Positions 1 to 5,151 of a DNA stretch of 5,151 bases are shown piece by piece. The notes under the pieces are model-generated. The model was given only the letters and a program-made list of their open reading frames with translations, had not been told where the DNA came from and made no database searches. The stretch comes from Rhizobiales bacterium UBA697 (GTDB lineage Bacteria > Pseudomonadota > Alphaproteobacteria > Rhizobiales > Ancalomicrobiaceae), in NCBI GenBank assembly GCA_002298965.1, contig DBMN01000304.1:1-5151 (forward strand), in the 5' to 3' direction. Numbering within the stretch: position 1 is the stretch's first letter; each line of letters starts with the position of its first letter. The position numbers and the translations under genes are program-made.

Positions 1-144
1 CGGGACCGGGGCGGGCGCCCCGTCGATCCGGCCGACGACGATGCCGCCGCGCGCCGCGAGCCGGTCCGCCACCGCCACCTGCCAAAGACGCGCGCTGCCT
101 GCGGCGATGCGAAGACCCAGCCGCAAATTGTCATCGCTCGCCAT
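1..144 (-). CDS. N-terminal fragment of an unidentified protein, possibly formyltransferase-like (truncated by window edge)
   Basis: The frame is open for 48 codons from ATG (144-142) to the left edge and begins MASDDNLRLGLRIAAG. A GAGGAT sequence lies about 8-10 nt upstream of this ATG and is an acceptable ribosome binding site. A second in-frame-looking ATG overlapping codon 4-5 (GAT GAC) is in another frame. The visible pattern is a hydrophobic beta strand (LRLGLRI), then a helix containing RLWQ and VADRLAARG, then a second strand (GIVVGRI). This resembles the first Rossmann-like unit of formyltransferase-like proteins found in polysaccharide loci, but 48 residues cannot establish a family and no catalytic motif is visible. 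It is transcribed divergently from the GT4 gene with 74 bases between the start codons. The coding call is fairly secure; the function is not. Confidence 0.6.
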   Translation of the reverse strand, partial: MASDDNLRLGLRIAAGSARLWQVAVADRLAARGGIVVGRIDGAPAPVP

Positions 145-157
145 GGTGGTCTATCCT
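128..157 (+). promoter_or_regulatory. Candidate sigma70-type promoter for the GT4 glycosyltransferase gene
   Basis: TTGTCA at 128-133 matches the -35 consensus TTGACA at 5 of 6 positions. TATCCT at 152-157 matches TATAAT at 4 of 6, and the spacer is 18 bases. The -35 lies inside the first codons of the divergent minus-strand gene. Transcription would start near 163-165, leaving a leader of about 55 nt that contains the dyad at 174-203. The -10 is weak and the call rests on pattern matching alone. Confidence 0.35.
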
Positions 158-173
158 CGGCCGACTGCATCGG

Positions 174-203
174 GCCTCTCGTCCGGGGCGACGGTCGAGA
201 GGC
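174..203 (+). promoter_or_regulatory. Extended inverted repeat or leader stem-loop upstream of the GT4 gene
   Basis: GCCTCTCG (174-181) pairs perfectly with CGAGAGGC (196-203). After a T/T mismatch (182 and 195) the dyad continues with CCG (183-185) against CGG (192-194), leaving the six-base loop GGGCGA. That gives 11 paired positions around one centre. The 3' arm contains GAGAGG (197-202), the only purine-rich Shine-Dalgarno-like sequence before the ATG at 219, although its 16-nt spacing is long. The dyad could be a DNA operator serving one or both divergent genes, or a 5' leader hairpin. The symmetry is certain; the function is inferred. Confidence 0.5.
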
Positions 204-218
204 AGTGTTCTCGGGCTC

Positions 219-1307
219 ATGTCCTATTCGAAAAGTCTCAATCTTCTGCTGACGACGCGTGCGGTCGGCGACGGCGGCGCCGAGAAGGTCTGGCTGTCGA
301 TCGCCCGGGGCTTCGCCGCGCGCGGCGACCGCGTCACGCTCGCCGTCGACGAGGCCCCGCCGCGCGGTTTCGACCTCGACGAGACGACCAATCCGCGGCT
401 GGTGGTGCTCGGCCGCGCCCATGGGCCGTCGCTCGTTCGGCTGACCCGACAGGTGAGGGCCGATCCGCCCGACGTGGCGCTCGCCGCCGTCTCCGGCTCC
501 TGCGTCAAGCTCGCCGCCGCCGTGGCGATGTCGCGCCGCCGGATCCCGACCATCGTCTCCTATCACGGCTTCGAGGAGTGGCGGACCGGCCGGCTGGCCG
601 CCTGCGCCTATTTCGGCATGCCCTTCCTCGACCGCATCGCCGATCACGTCGTCGGCGTCTCCGACGGGCTGGTCGAGGAGCTGATCACCCAGTGGGGCGC
701 CGATCCCGCCCGCACGCGGCGGATCTACAACCCCGTCGTCGTCGACTTCGCGGCGGCCCGCGCGAGCGCTCGTGATCTCGCGACGCGGCCACCGTTGGTG
801 CTCGCGGTCGGGCGCCTCGGCGTCGAGAAGGGGATGATCGACCTCGTCCACGCCTTCGCCCGCATCGCCCGCCCCGATGTCCGGCTGGCGATCGCCGGCG
901 AGGGACCGGAACGCGGTCGGCTCGAGGCGCGCATCGCGGCCCTCGGGCTCTCCGATCGGATCGAACTGCTCGGCCAGACCGATCCCAACCCGTGGTATGC
1001 CCGCGCCCGGGTCTTCGCCGTGCCGTCGCGCACGGAGGCCTTCGGTCTGGTGCTGGTGGAGGCGCTCGCCCACGGCCTGCCGATCGTCGCCACGGCCTGC
1101 CGCGGTCCGCGCGAGATCCTCGGCGAGGGACGTTGGGGCCGGATCGTGCCGATCGGCGACGCCGACGCCATGGCCCGCGGCATCGAGGCGGCGCTCGACG
1201 CACCCGGCGATCCGATCGAGCGATCGGCGCGGGCCGAGGTCTTCGGCTTCGAGGCGGGGATGGCGGAATGGGCGCGTCTGGTCGACGCGGCGGCCGGTCG
1301 GGCGTGA
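219..1307 (+). CDS. Glycosyltransferase family 4 (GT-B fold, retaining)
   Basis: This 362-residue protein has the usual length of a GT4 enzyme, which moves a sugar from a nucleotide-sugar donor to a growing, usually lipid-linked, glycan at the cytoplasmic face of the inner membrane. The N-terminal acceptor domain (about 1-175) opens with the glycine-rich loop GDGGAEK (17-23), followed by SYHGFEE (114-120), GVSDG (146-150) and IYNPV (169-173). The C-terminal donor domain carries AVGRLGVEKG (196-205), AGEGPERGRLE (226-236) and the hallmark EX7E motif in EAFGLVLVE (273-281), where the glutamates contact the donor sugar, then GPREI (296-300). No signal peptide or membrane span is seen. ATG 219 is the only start preceding the GGAEK loop, but no Shine-Dalgarno lies at normal spacing, since positions 207-214 are pyrimidine-rich. 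Donor and acceptor cannot be read from sequence. The gene ends 4 bases from the convergent WecG-family gene. The family is sure; the specific linkage is unknown. Confidence 0.95.
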   Translation: MSYSKSLNLLLTTRAVGDGGAEKVWLSIARGFAARGDRVTLAVDEAPPRGFDLDETTNPRLVVLGRAHGPSLVRLTRQVRADPPDVALAAVSGSCVKLAAAVAMSRRRIPTIVSYHGFEEWRTGRLAACAYFGMPFLDRIADHVVGVSDGLVEELITQWGADPARTRRIYNPVVVDFAAARASARDLATRPPLVLAVGRLGVEKGMIDLVHAFARIARPDVRLAIAGEGPERGRLEARIAALGLSDRIELLGQTDPNPWYARARVFAVPSRTEAFGLVLVEALAHGLPIVATACRGPREILGEGRWGRIVPIGDADAMARGIEAALDAPGDPIERSARAEVFGFEAGMAEWARLVDAAAGRA

Positions 1308-1311
1308 CGCC

Positions 1312-2118
1312 TCAGCCGCGCGGCGGACGACGCGTGCCGAGGAGCAGGGCGGCGAGGTGGCTCGCCAGCCAACCGGCGTTCTCGAGATAGCGCGGCAGCA
1401 GCCGGCGCGGTTCCTGGAAGGCGCGCCATGCCCATTCGAGACCGACGCGCTGGAAGAACTTCGGCGCGCGGGTGCGATGGCCGGCGATGAAGTCGAGCGC
1501 GGCGCCGACGCCGAGCCACGAGCCCTTGCCCACGGTCTCCACCGCGAAGTCGGCGAAGACCTCCTGCTTCGGCGCGCCGAGCGCCAGGAAGCAGATGCCG
1601 GCACCCGACGCGACGATCCGGCGGGCGGCGTCCGCGGCGGCGGGGCCGCGCGGGTCGAAGCCCATCGGCGGCGCTTCCGCGCCGGCGACGACGAGACCGG
1701 GAACCATCGCCTTCAGCCGCGCGATCGCGGCGTCGAGCACTTCGGACGACGTGCCGAAGAAATAGACCGCGATACCGGCCTCGGCCGCGGCGCGGGCGAG
1801 CGGCACGACCAGATCGGCGCCGGTGACGCGATCGATCCTCACGCCCTCGGCGCGCGCCAGCAGCACGACGGGGAAGCCGTCGGCGGAGACGTGGCGGGCC
1901 CGGCCGTAGGCGGCGCGGAAGGCCTCGTCGCGGCGCAGCTTGGAGAGATGGTCGAGATTGATGGTGAAGACCGTGCCGGCGATGCCGCCGCGGACGTCGG
2001 CGACGACGCGCGCGATCAGGTCCTGCTGGGTCGCGACGTTGATCCGCCAGGAATCGATGTCGATCACCGTCGCCGGGCGCTCGGTCGTCGACTCCAAATC
2101 GCTGTGACAGGCGGCCAT
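1312..2118 (-). CDS. WecG/TagA/CpsF-family glycosyltransferase
   Basis: The product has 268 residues, close to the 240-260 usual for this family. Relatives such as WecG and TagA add N-acetylmannosamine (ManNAc or ManNAcA) to undecaprenyl-diphosphate-GlcNAc early in enterobacterial common antigen or teichoic acid assembly; CpsF-type members act in capsule synthesis. Family motifs appear in order: FTINLDHL (51-58), SADGFPVV (78-85) with the conserved Asp80 expected to be catalytic, RVTGADL (97-103), YFFGTS (119-124), LGAPKQE (180-186), GVGAALDFIAG (203-213), RAP (217-219), GLEWAWR (226-232) and EPRRLLPRY (236-244). The C-terminal appendage, which in TagA mediates membrane association, is complete. 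ATG at 2118 is preferred because the conserved part begins near residue 17. An in-frame ATG at 2196 would add 26 residues of unfamily-like sequence, and neither start has a good Shine-Dalgarno. It is divergent from the polymerase gene and convergent with the GT4 gene. Exact sugar specificity is not readable. Confidence 0.94.
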   Translation of the reverse strand: MAACHSDLESTTERPATVIDIDSWRINVATQQDLIARVVADVRGGIAGTVFTINLDHLSKLRRDEAFRAAYGRARHVSADGFPVVLLARAEGVRIDRVTGADLVVPLARAAAEAGIAVYFFGTSSEVLDAAIARLKAMVPGLVVAGAEAPPMGFDPRGPAAADAARRIVASGAGICFLALGAPKQEVFADFAVETVGKGSWLGVGAALDFIAGHRTRAPKFFQRVGLEWAWRAFQEPRRLLPRYLENAGWLASHLAALLLGTRRPPRG

Positions 2119-2280
2119 GATCACGAAAACGACCCCGATGCGGGCGACCGACGGCGGGCGGCTCCCGTCCGTTTCGTCGACACCGGCTCCATCCATAACC
2201 CGCCGATGTTTTCGAAAGGTAAAACGCCAGTCCTTCGCCGCGCGTTCGCCCGGCGCCAACCGAGCGTTAACCCTGTTTCG

Positions 2281-2292
2281 CCACCATGGTGG
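2281..2292. repeat. 12-bp perfect palindrome, candidate operator
   Basis: CCACCATGGTGG reads the same on both strands with no spacer. It lies 67 bases upstream of the GTG start of the polymerase gene and 163 bases upstream of the minus-strand start at 2118. A related CCACCATGG occurs on the minus strand over the start codon at 144 but is not symmetric there. It could be a regulator binding site. One 12-mer palindrome in GC-rich DNA can arise by chance, so the functional call is weak. Confidence 0.3.
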
Positions 2293-2300
2293 ACCGATCG

Positions 2301-2336
2301 CGGCACCTGCCGCCGTCGCCGCGGCGGCCCGTGCCG
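2301..2336 (+). promoter_or_regulatory. Strong leader stem-loop just upstream of the polymerase ribosome binding site
   Basis: CGGCAC (2301-2306) pairs with GTGCCG (2331-2336), and GCCGCCG (2309-2315) pairs with CGGCGGC (2322-2328). The two stems share one centre and are separated by a symmetric 2x2 internal loop (CT against CC). The apical loop is TCGCCG. Thirteen GC-rich base pairs make this a very stable RNA hairpin if it is in the transcript. It ends 6 bases before the AGGGGAG ribosome binding site. There is no U-tract on the plus strand, so it does not look like an intrinsic terminator. It may be an mRNA-stabilising or translation-modulating leader element, or a DNA dyad. Confidence 0.5.
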
Positions 2337-2342
2337 TCGGCC

Positions 2343-2349
2343 AGGGGAG
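2343..2349 (+). promoter_or_regulatory. Ribosome binding site that fixes the GTG start of the polymerase gene
   Basis: AGGGGAG at 2343-2349 lies 9 bases before GTG 2359-2361, ideal spacing for a Shine-Dalgarno. The reading frame is open far upstream of this point without family-like sequence. The ribosome binding site is therefore what decides the start. Confidence 0.75.
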
Positions 2350-2358
2350 TTCGACGCC

Positions 2359-3645
2359 GTGGCGCATCCGATCGCCGAGACCATCGCAGCGCGGCCGCGC
2401 CCCGGCGCGAACCGCCGTCGCGTCGCGGTGGCGGCGACCTTCGCGCTGGTCCTCGTCGTCCTGCTGGTCTCGGCCCTGCTCCTGACCGCGGTCGGCATTC
2501 CCTACGCCGTCGCCGGCGGCTCTGCGCTCGCCAAGATCCATCCGGCGACCTTCCTGTCGCTGGTGGTGGTGCTGATCTGGGGCTGGGCGAACGGCGGCAT
2601 CGGCCGCCTCGTCGGCCGCGTCGCGACGCGACGGCCGGGGCTCGTCGCCTTCGGTCTGGGTATCGCGTTGTTGCTGTTCCAGGCGGCGGTGGTGGTCAAG
2701 CTGCCGCTCGCGGCGACGCTCGACACCTTCCTCCTGCCGCTGATGCTCTTCGTCGCGATCGCCGAACTCGACGCGGCCGAGCGCGCCCGGCTGGAGACGC
2801 TGCTGCATCTGATCGTCGCGGTCAATTCGCTGATGGCGCTGTGGGAATATGCCGGCGGCCGGCGCCTGACGCCGATGTACGAGGCCGACGGCAAGCTCAT
2901 CACCTACGAATGGCGCGCCACGGCGCTCTTCGGCCATCCGCTGATCGACGCCTATGTCACCGGCAACTACATCGTCGCCCTCGCCTTCGGCGCCGCGCCG
3001 CGCCTGACGCTGCCGGTGCGCTTCGCGGCGATGGGGCTCGCCTCGCTGTCGATGATCGCCTTCGGCGGCCGCGTCGCCATGGTGCTGGCGCTGGTCATGG
3101 TCGGGCTCGCCGCGTTGATCGGCCTCGCGCGCCTGCTGATCGGCGGGCGCTTCTCGATCGATCGGGCGATCTTCGTCGTCGCCGCCCTCTCGGTCGCGAC
3201 GATCTTCGTGGTGATCTTCGTCGACGGCGGCGGCGCCGACCGCTTCCTCGAGCGCTTCAGTCAGGACCACGGCTCGGCCCAGACCCGCCTGTCGATGTTC
3301 CGCATCTTCGGCGATCTGACCGGCGAACAGTTCTGGCTCTGGCCCGATCCCGAGATCATCGCCAAGGCGCAGCGCGAATATGCCATCCGCCTCGGCATCG
3401 AGAGTTCCGAGATCGGCTTCGCCGCCGCCTACGGGGTGCTCGTCTCGATCGTCTTCTTCGCCGCGCTCGGCGCCTTCATGCGCGAGGTGGTGCGCGAGAC
3501 GTCGCTCCACGCGCTGTGGTCGGTCGCCTATTTCGTCGCGGTGATGTCGTCGTCGCTCGGCGTCGCCGCCAAGAGCTCGGTTCTGGCGATGTGGGTGATC
3601 TTCACCCTCGTCCTGACGCCGCGCGCCGGGGAAGAGCCCGGCTGA
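2359..3645 (+). CDS. Polytopic O-antigen polymerase/ligase-like protein (Wzy or VpsF type)
   Basis: This 428-residue, highly hydrophobic protein starts at GTG. Wzy and WaaL-like proteins join lipid-linked oligosaccharide units, or attach the glycan to an acceptor, on the periplasmic side of the inner membrane. After a basic cytoplasmic tail (ARPRPGANRRR, 11-21), hydrophobic spans lie near 22-43, 62-77, 94-112, 117-136, 147-163, 196-212, 219-234, 237-261, 269-288, 350-371, 383-400 and 403-420, so about 11-12. The segment RATALFGHPL (186-195) resembles the Arg...FGHP loop common in VpsF and O-antigen ligase families. A hydrophilic stretch of about 60 residues (289-349), with RFLERFSQDHGSAQTR followed by MFRIFGD, matches the large periplasmic loop with conserved arginines expected in these enzymes. 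It lies among glycosyltransferase genes. Its stop codon directly touches the stop of the convergent hydrolase gene. Polymerase versus ligase cannot be settled from sequence. Confidence 0.82.
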   Translation: MAHPIAETIAARPRPGANRRRVAVAATFALVLVVLLVSALLLTAVGIPYAVAGGSALAKIHPATFLSLVVVLIWGWANGGIGRLVGRVATRRPGLVAFGLGIALLLFQAAVVVKLPLAATLDTFLLPLMLFVAIAELDAAERARLETLLHLIVAVNSLMALWEYAGGRRLTPMYEADGKLITYEWRATALFGHPLIDAYVTGNYIVALAFGAAPRLTLPVRFAAMGLASLSMIAFGGRVAMVLALVMVGLAALIGLARLLIGGRFSIDRAIFVVAALSVATIFVVIFVDGGGADRFLERFSQDHGSAQTRLSMFRIFGDLTGEQFWLWPDPEIIAKAQREYAIRLGIESSEIGFAAAYGVLVSIVFFAALGAFMREVVRETSLHALWSVAYFVAVMSSSLGVAAKSSVLAMWVIFTLVLTPRAGEEPG

Positions 3646-3650
3646 TCAGC
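3641..3650. repeat. 10-bp palindrome formed by two abutting convergent stop codons
   Basis: GCTGATCAGC is perfectly self-complementary. TGA (3643-3645) ends the polymerase gene and TCA (3646-3648) is the minus-strand TGA of the hydrolase gene, so the two coding regions meet with zero bases between. No T-run or larger stem with a proper loop is visible, so an intrinsic bidirectional terminator is not supported. Confidence 0.6.
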
Positions 3651-5151
3651 GCCGCGCGATCTCGTCGAGGAAGGCGACGAGCCGGGCGTGCAGCTTCCGG
3701 CGCGGGTCGCGCTGCGAGAAGTTGTGGTCGGCGAGCGTGTGGATCTCGAGGCTCGCCGTCGCCGCGATGTCGCCGAGCGCGGATTCCCTGCCGACATGGG
3801 CGGCGAACTCGTCGCGCCCGCCGTCGTCCTCGCCGAAGACGAAGAGCACCCGCGCCGAGCGGCCGGCGAGCACCTTCAGCCCGCGCACCGCCGGATCGGT
3901 GGTGACGAGGCGCCGGATCTTGCCGACGATCCGGCCGAGGATGCGGCGGCCGAGTTCGCGCGCAATCGCGACGACGTGGATCCGGCCGGTGAACAGCCGC
4001 TTCCAGGTGTCGGCGCGCAGCGCCATGGCGCGATAGGCCCCGGTCGCGCGCATCTGGTTGCGCATCGCGATCTCGAGGCTGTCGCCGTCCTTCCAGACGA
4101 AGCGCTGCAGGTTGATCATCGCCACGCCGACGACGCGCGGGTCGCGCAGCGCCGCGTGCCAGGCGAAATGTGCCCCCGAACAGGTGCCGATCGCCACGAA
4201 GCCGACCGGTGCCTCGGCCTCGAGCCGATCGAAGGCGGCGATCACGTCGTCGACGGCCTCCTTCGAATAGAGCACCTCGTCCGGCCCGTCGGGCATGGCG
4301 TCGCTGTCGCCGATGCCGGCGGGGTCCATGCGCAGCACGAGATGGCCGGTGGCGGCGAGACGGCGCGCCAGTTCCACCGCGCCGCGACCCCAGCCGACGT
4401 GCGACACCCGTCCGGCGTCGAGGATGACGACCGCCGGGCGCCCGCAGGTGCACCGCTTCGGTCGCGAGAGAATGCCGAAGAGCCGGTCGCCGCGGCCGAA
4501 GCGCAGCGGTTCCTCGATCCAGGTCTCGCCCTCGAGCGACGGGGCCTCGTCGAGCGGCGGGGGGAGGGCGGCGCGCGGTTCCCCGGCGCCGGAGAGGACA
4601 TGGCCGACGATCGCCTCCCAGCGTGCCACCGGAATGCGGCTGCGGGTCGGATTCTCGATCAGGTTGTCGAGCTCGGGGAAGGGGCGTTCCTCGACCGCGG
4701 CACCGAGGTCGCGCAGCCGCATGGCGAGAGCGTCGCAGGCGGTGTCGTTCTCGCGGGCGAGAATCGCCACGCGCGGCGCCGGCCGCGCTTCGGCCTTGCG
4801 CAGGTCGATCGCCCGGATCGCCTCGGCGGTCTCGGTCGAGACGAAGAAGCCGTTCAGCGCATGGCCGTCGATCTCGTCGGCATCCGGCGGATCGTCGTCG
4901 CCGCGCACCCGCAGCATGCGGGCGAAACTCTGTTGTTCGCGCATCAGGAGGCGGCCGGAGACGACCGGGCCGCAGGCGACCAGAAGGGCGACGTCGTCGC
5001 GCGTCGCGGCGACGCGGGCGGCGATCGTGGCGCCGAGCCGCAGGCCGACGAGGGCGACCTCGGCGACGTCGGTCTCTTCTTTCAGCCGCTCGATCGCCGC
5101 GACGAGGCTCGCCTCCCAGGCGGCGAGGCGTCCGGGATCGCGGTCGTCGCC
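3646..5151 (-). CDS. Tandem two-domain alpha/beta hydrolase, exosortase/polysaccharide-locus type (N-terminus beyond window)
   Basis: The frame is open from the right edge to TGA at 3648-3646, giving 501 residues (numbered here from the edge); an internal Met at 4944 is not a credible start because conserved sequence precedes it. Domain 1 (before 1 to about 185) has the nucleophile-elbow-like GLRLGA (36-41), then CGPVVSGRLL (60-69) and an IDGHALNGFFVS segment (94-105), resembling exosortase A-associated hydrolase 2 proteins. Arg38 occupies the nucleophile position, so this domain is probably not a classical hydrolase. Domain 2 (about 210-501) has VVILDAGRVSHVGWGR (241-256), the strand-turn LRMDPAGIGDSD (273-284), the elbow GTCSGAH (322-328) with Cys324 at the nucleophile position, an acid candidate in FGEDD (439-443) and His476 in LADHNFS (473-479). 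That is a plausible Cys-Asp-His triad as in dienelactone hydrolases. It probably acts on an ester, acyl or thioester group in polysaccharide assembly. The substrate is unknown. Confidence 0.85.
   Translation of the reverse strand, partial: GDDRDPGRLAAWEASLVAAIERLKEETDVAEVALVGLRLGATIAARVAATRDDVALLVACGPVVSGRLLMREQQSFARMLRVRGDDDPPDADEIDGHALNGFFVSTETAEAIRAIDLRKAEARPAPRVAILARENDTACDALAMRLRDLGAAVEERPFPELDNLIENPTRSRIPVARWEAIVGHVLSGAGEPRAALPPPLDEAPSLEGETWIEEPLRFGRGDRLFGILSRPKRCTCGRPAVVILDAGRVSHVGWGRGAVELARRLAATGHLVLRMDPAGIGDSDAMPDGPDEVLYSKEAVDDVIAAFDRLEAEAPVGFVAIGTCSGAHFAWHAALRDPRVVGVAMINLQRFVWKDGDSLEIAMRNQMRATGAYRAMALRADTWKRLFTGRIHVVAIARELGRRILGRIVGKIRRLVTTDPAVRGLKVLAGRSARVLFVFGEDDGGRDEFAAHVGRESALGDIAATASLEIHTLADHNFSQRDPRRKLHARLVAFLDEIARR

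Larger units (their letters stand above)
2119..2358. promoter_or_regulatory. Divergent intergenic region between the WecG-family and polymerase genes
   Basis: These 240 bases separate two divergent starts and must hold the promoters of both genes unless a start is misplaced. The stretch around 2205-2230 is the most AT-rich in the window and includes TTTCGAAA (2210-2217), a perfect 8-bp palindrome. GTTAAC (2266-2271), within CGTTAACCC, includes TTAACC, which matches a CtrA half-site, but no second TTAA follows at the 7-base spacing of a full CtrA box. A 12-bp palindrome, a stem-loop and a Shine-Dalgarno follow and are listed separately. I could not identify a convincing -35/-10 pair on either strand. 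If the WecG-family protein starts at 2196, the free interval shrinks to 162 bases. Confidence 0.5.

Noticed and set aside
41..775. Plus-strand frame covering the start of the GT4 gene and the upstream region
   Set aside because: It is Arg-rich low-complexity sequence in a different frame from the clear GT4 protein, and it runs antisense to the minus-strand gene at 1-144.
2301..2336. Stem-loop as an intrinsic terminator
   Set aside because: No T-run follows on the plus strand and no A-run precedes it for the minus strand. No gene ends here, since both neighbours are transcribed away from this region.
877..2358. Plus-strand reading frame open for almost 500 codons upstream of the polymerase start, running antisense through the WecG-family gene
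   Set aside because: The translation is Arg/Ala/Asp-rich with no family-like sequence, and it lies opposite a gene with clear conserved motifs. High GC content removes stop codons in such frames. The GTG at 2359 has a strong ribosome binding site.
2197..3510. Minus-strand reading frame extending the WecG-family frame across the whole polymerase gene
   Set aside because: It is a charged, low-complexity antisense shadow of the membrane-protein codons. WecG-family homology starts only near 2070, and no membrane or catalytic motif is visible upstream.
2286..3905. Plus-strand frame starting at the ATG inside CCACCATGGTGG
   Set aside because: It is out of frame with the hydrophobic polymerase protein, gives an arginine-rich product, and lacks a ribosome binding site. 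It is a frame shadow.
3602..4453. Minus-strand 283-codon frame overlapping the hydrolase gene
   Set aside because: It is an arginine-rich shadow of the alpha/beta-hydrolase frame, which carries the conserved motifs.
4942..4944. ATG at 4944 as the start of the hydrolase gene
   Set aside because: The frame remains open to the right edge, and the upstream translation contains hydrolase-like GLRLGA and CGPVVSG segments, so the true start lies outside the window.

Overview
The window is very GC-rich, with G/C-dominated third codon positions and dense coding. That fits a high-GC alphaproteobacterium, possibly of the Hyphomicrobiales/Rhizobiales type. The taxonomic call is an inference from composition and gene content only. 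The content is part of a cell-surface polysaccharide (exopolysaccharide or capsule) locus.

Layout: (1) 1-144, minus strand: the first 48 codons of a protein that runs off the left edge. (2) 145-218: a short divergent intergenic region with a sigma70-like promoter candidate and a near-perfect 30-nt dyad. (3) 219-1307, plus: a GT4-type retaining glycosyltransferase. (4) 1312-2118, minus: a WecG/TagA/CpsF-family glycosyltransferase. (5) 2119-2358: a divergent intergenic region with a 12-bp palindrome, a strong stem-loop and a clear Shine-Dalgarno. (6) 2359-3645, plus: a multi-spanning membrane protein resembling Wzy/O-antigen ligase or VpsF-type polymerases, starting at GTG. (7) 3646 to beyond 5151, minus: the C-terminal 501 residues of a protein with two alpha/beta-hydrolase domains, of the type found beside exosortase and polysaccharide loci.

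The likely joint role is this. The two glycosyltransferases extend a lipid-linked repeat unit on the cytoplasmic face, the polytopic protein polymerises or ligates it on the periplasmic side, and the hydrolase modifies or edits an acyl or ester group. No flippase, initiating polyprenyl-phosphate sugar transferase, chain-length regulator or export protein is in the window, so the pathway is incomplete here. The notable features are structural. All five genes alternate strand, convergent pairs are separated by 4 and 0 bases, and both plus-strand genes have extended stem-loops in their leaders. I see no mobile element, RNA gene or CRISPR array, and no evidence of a wholly novel system.
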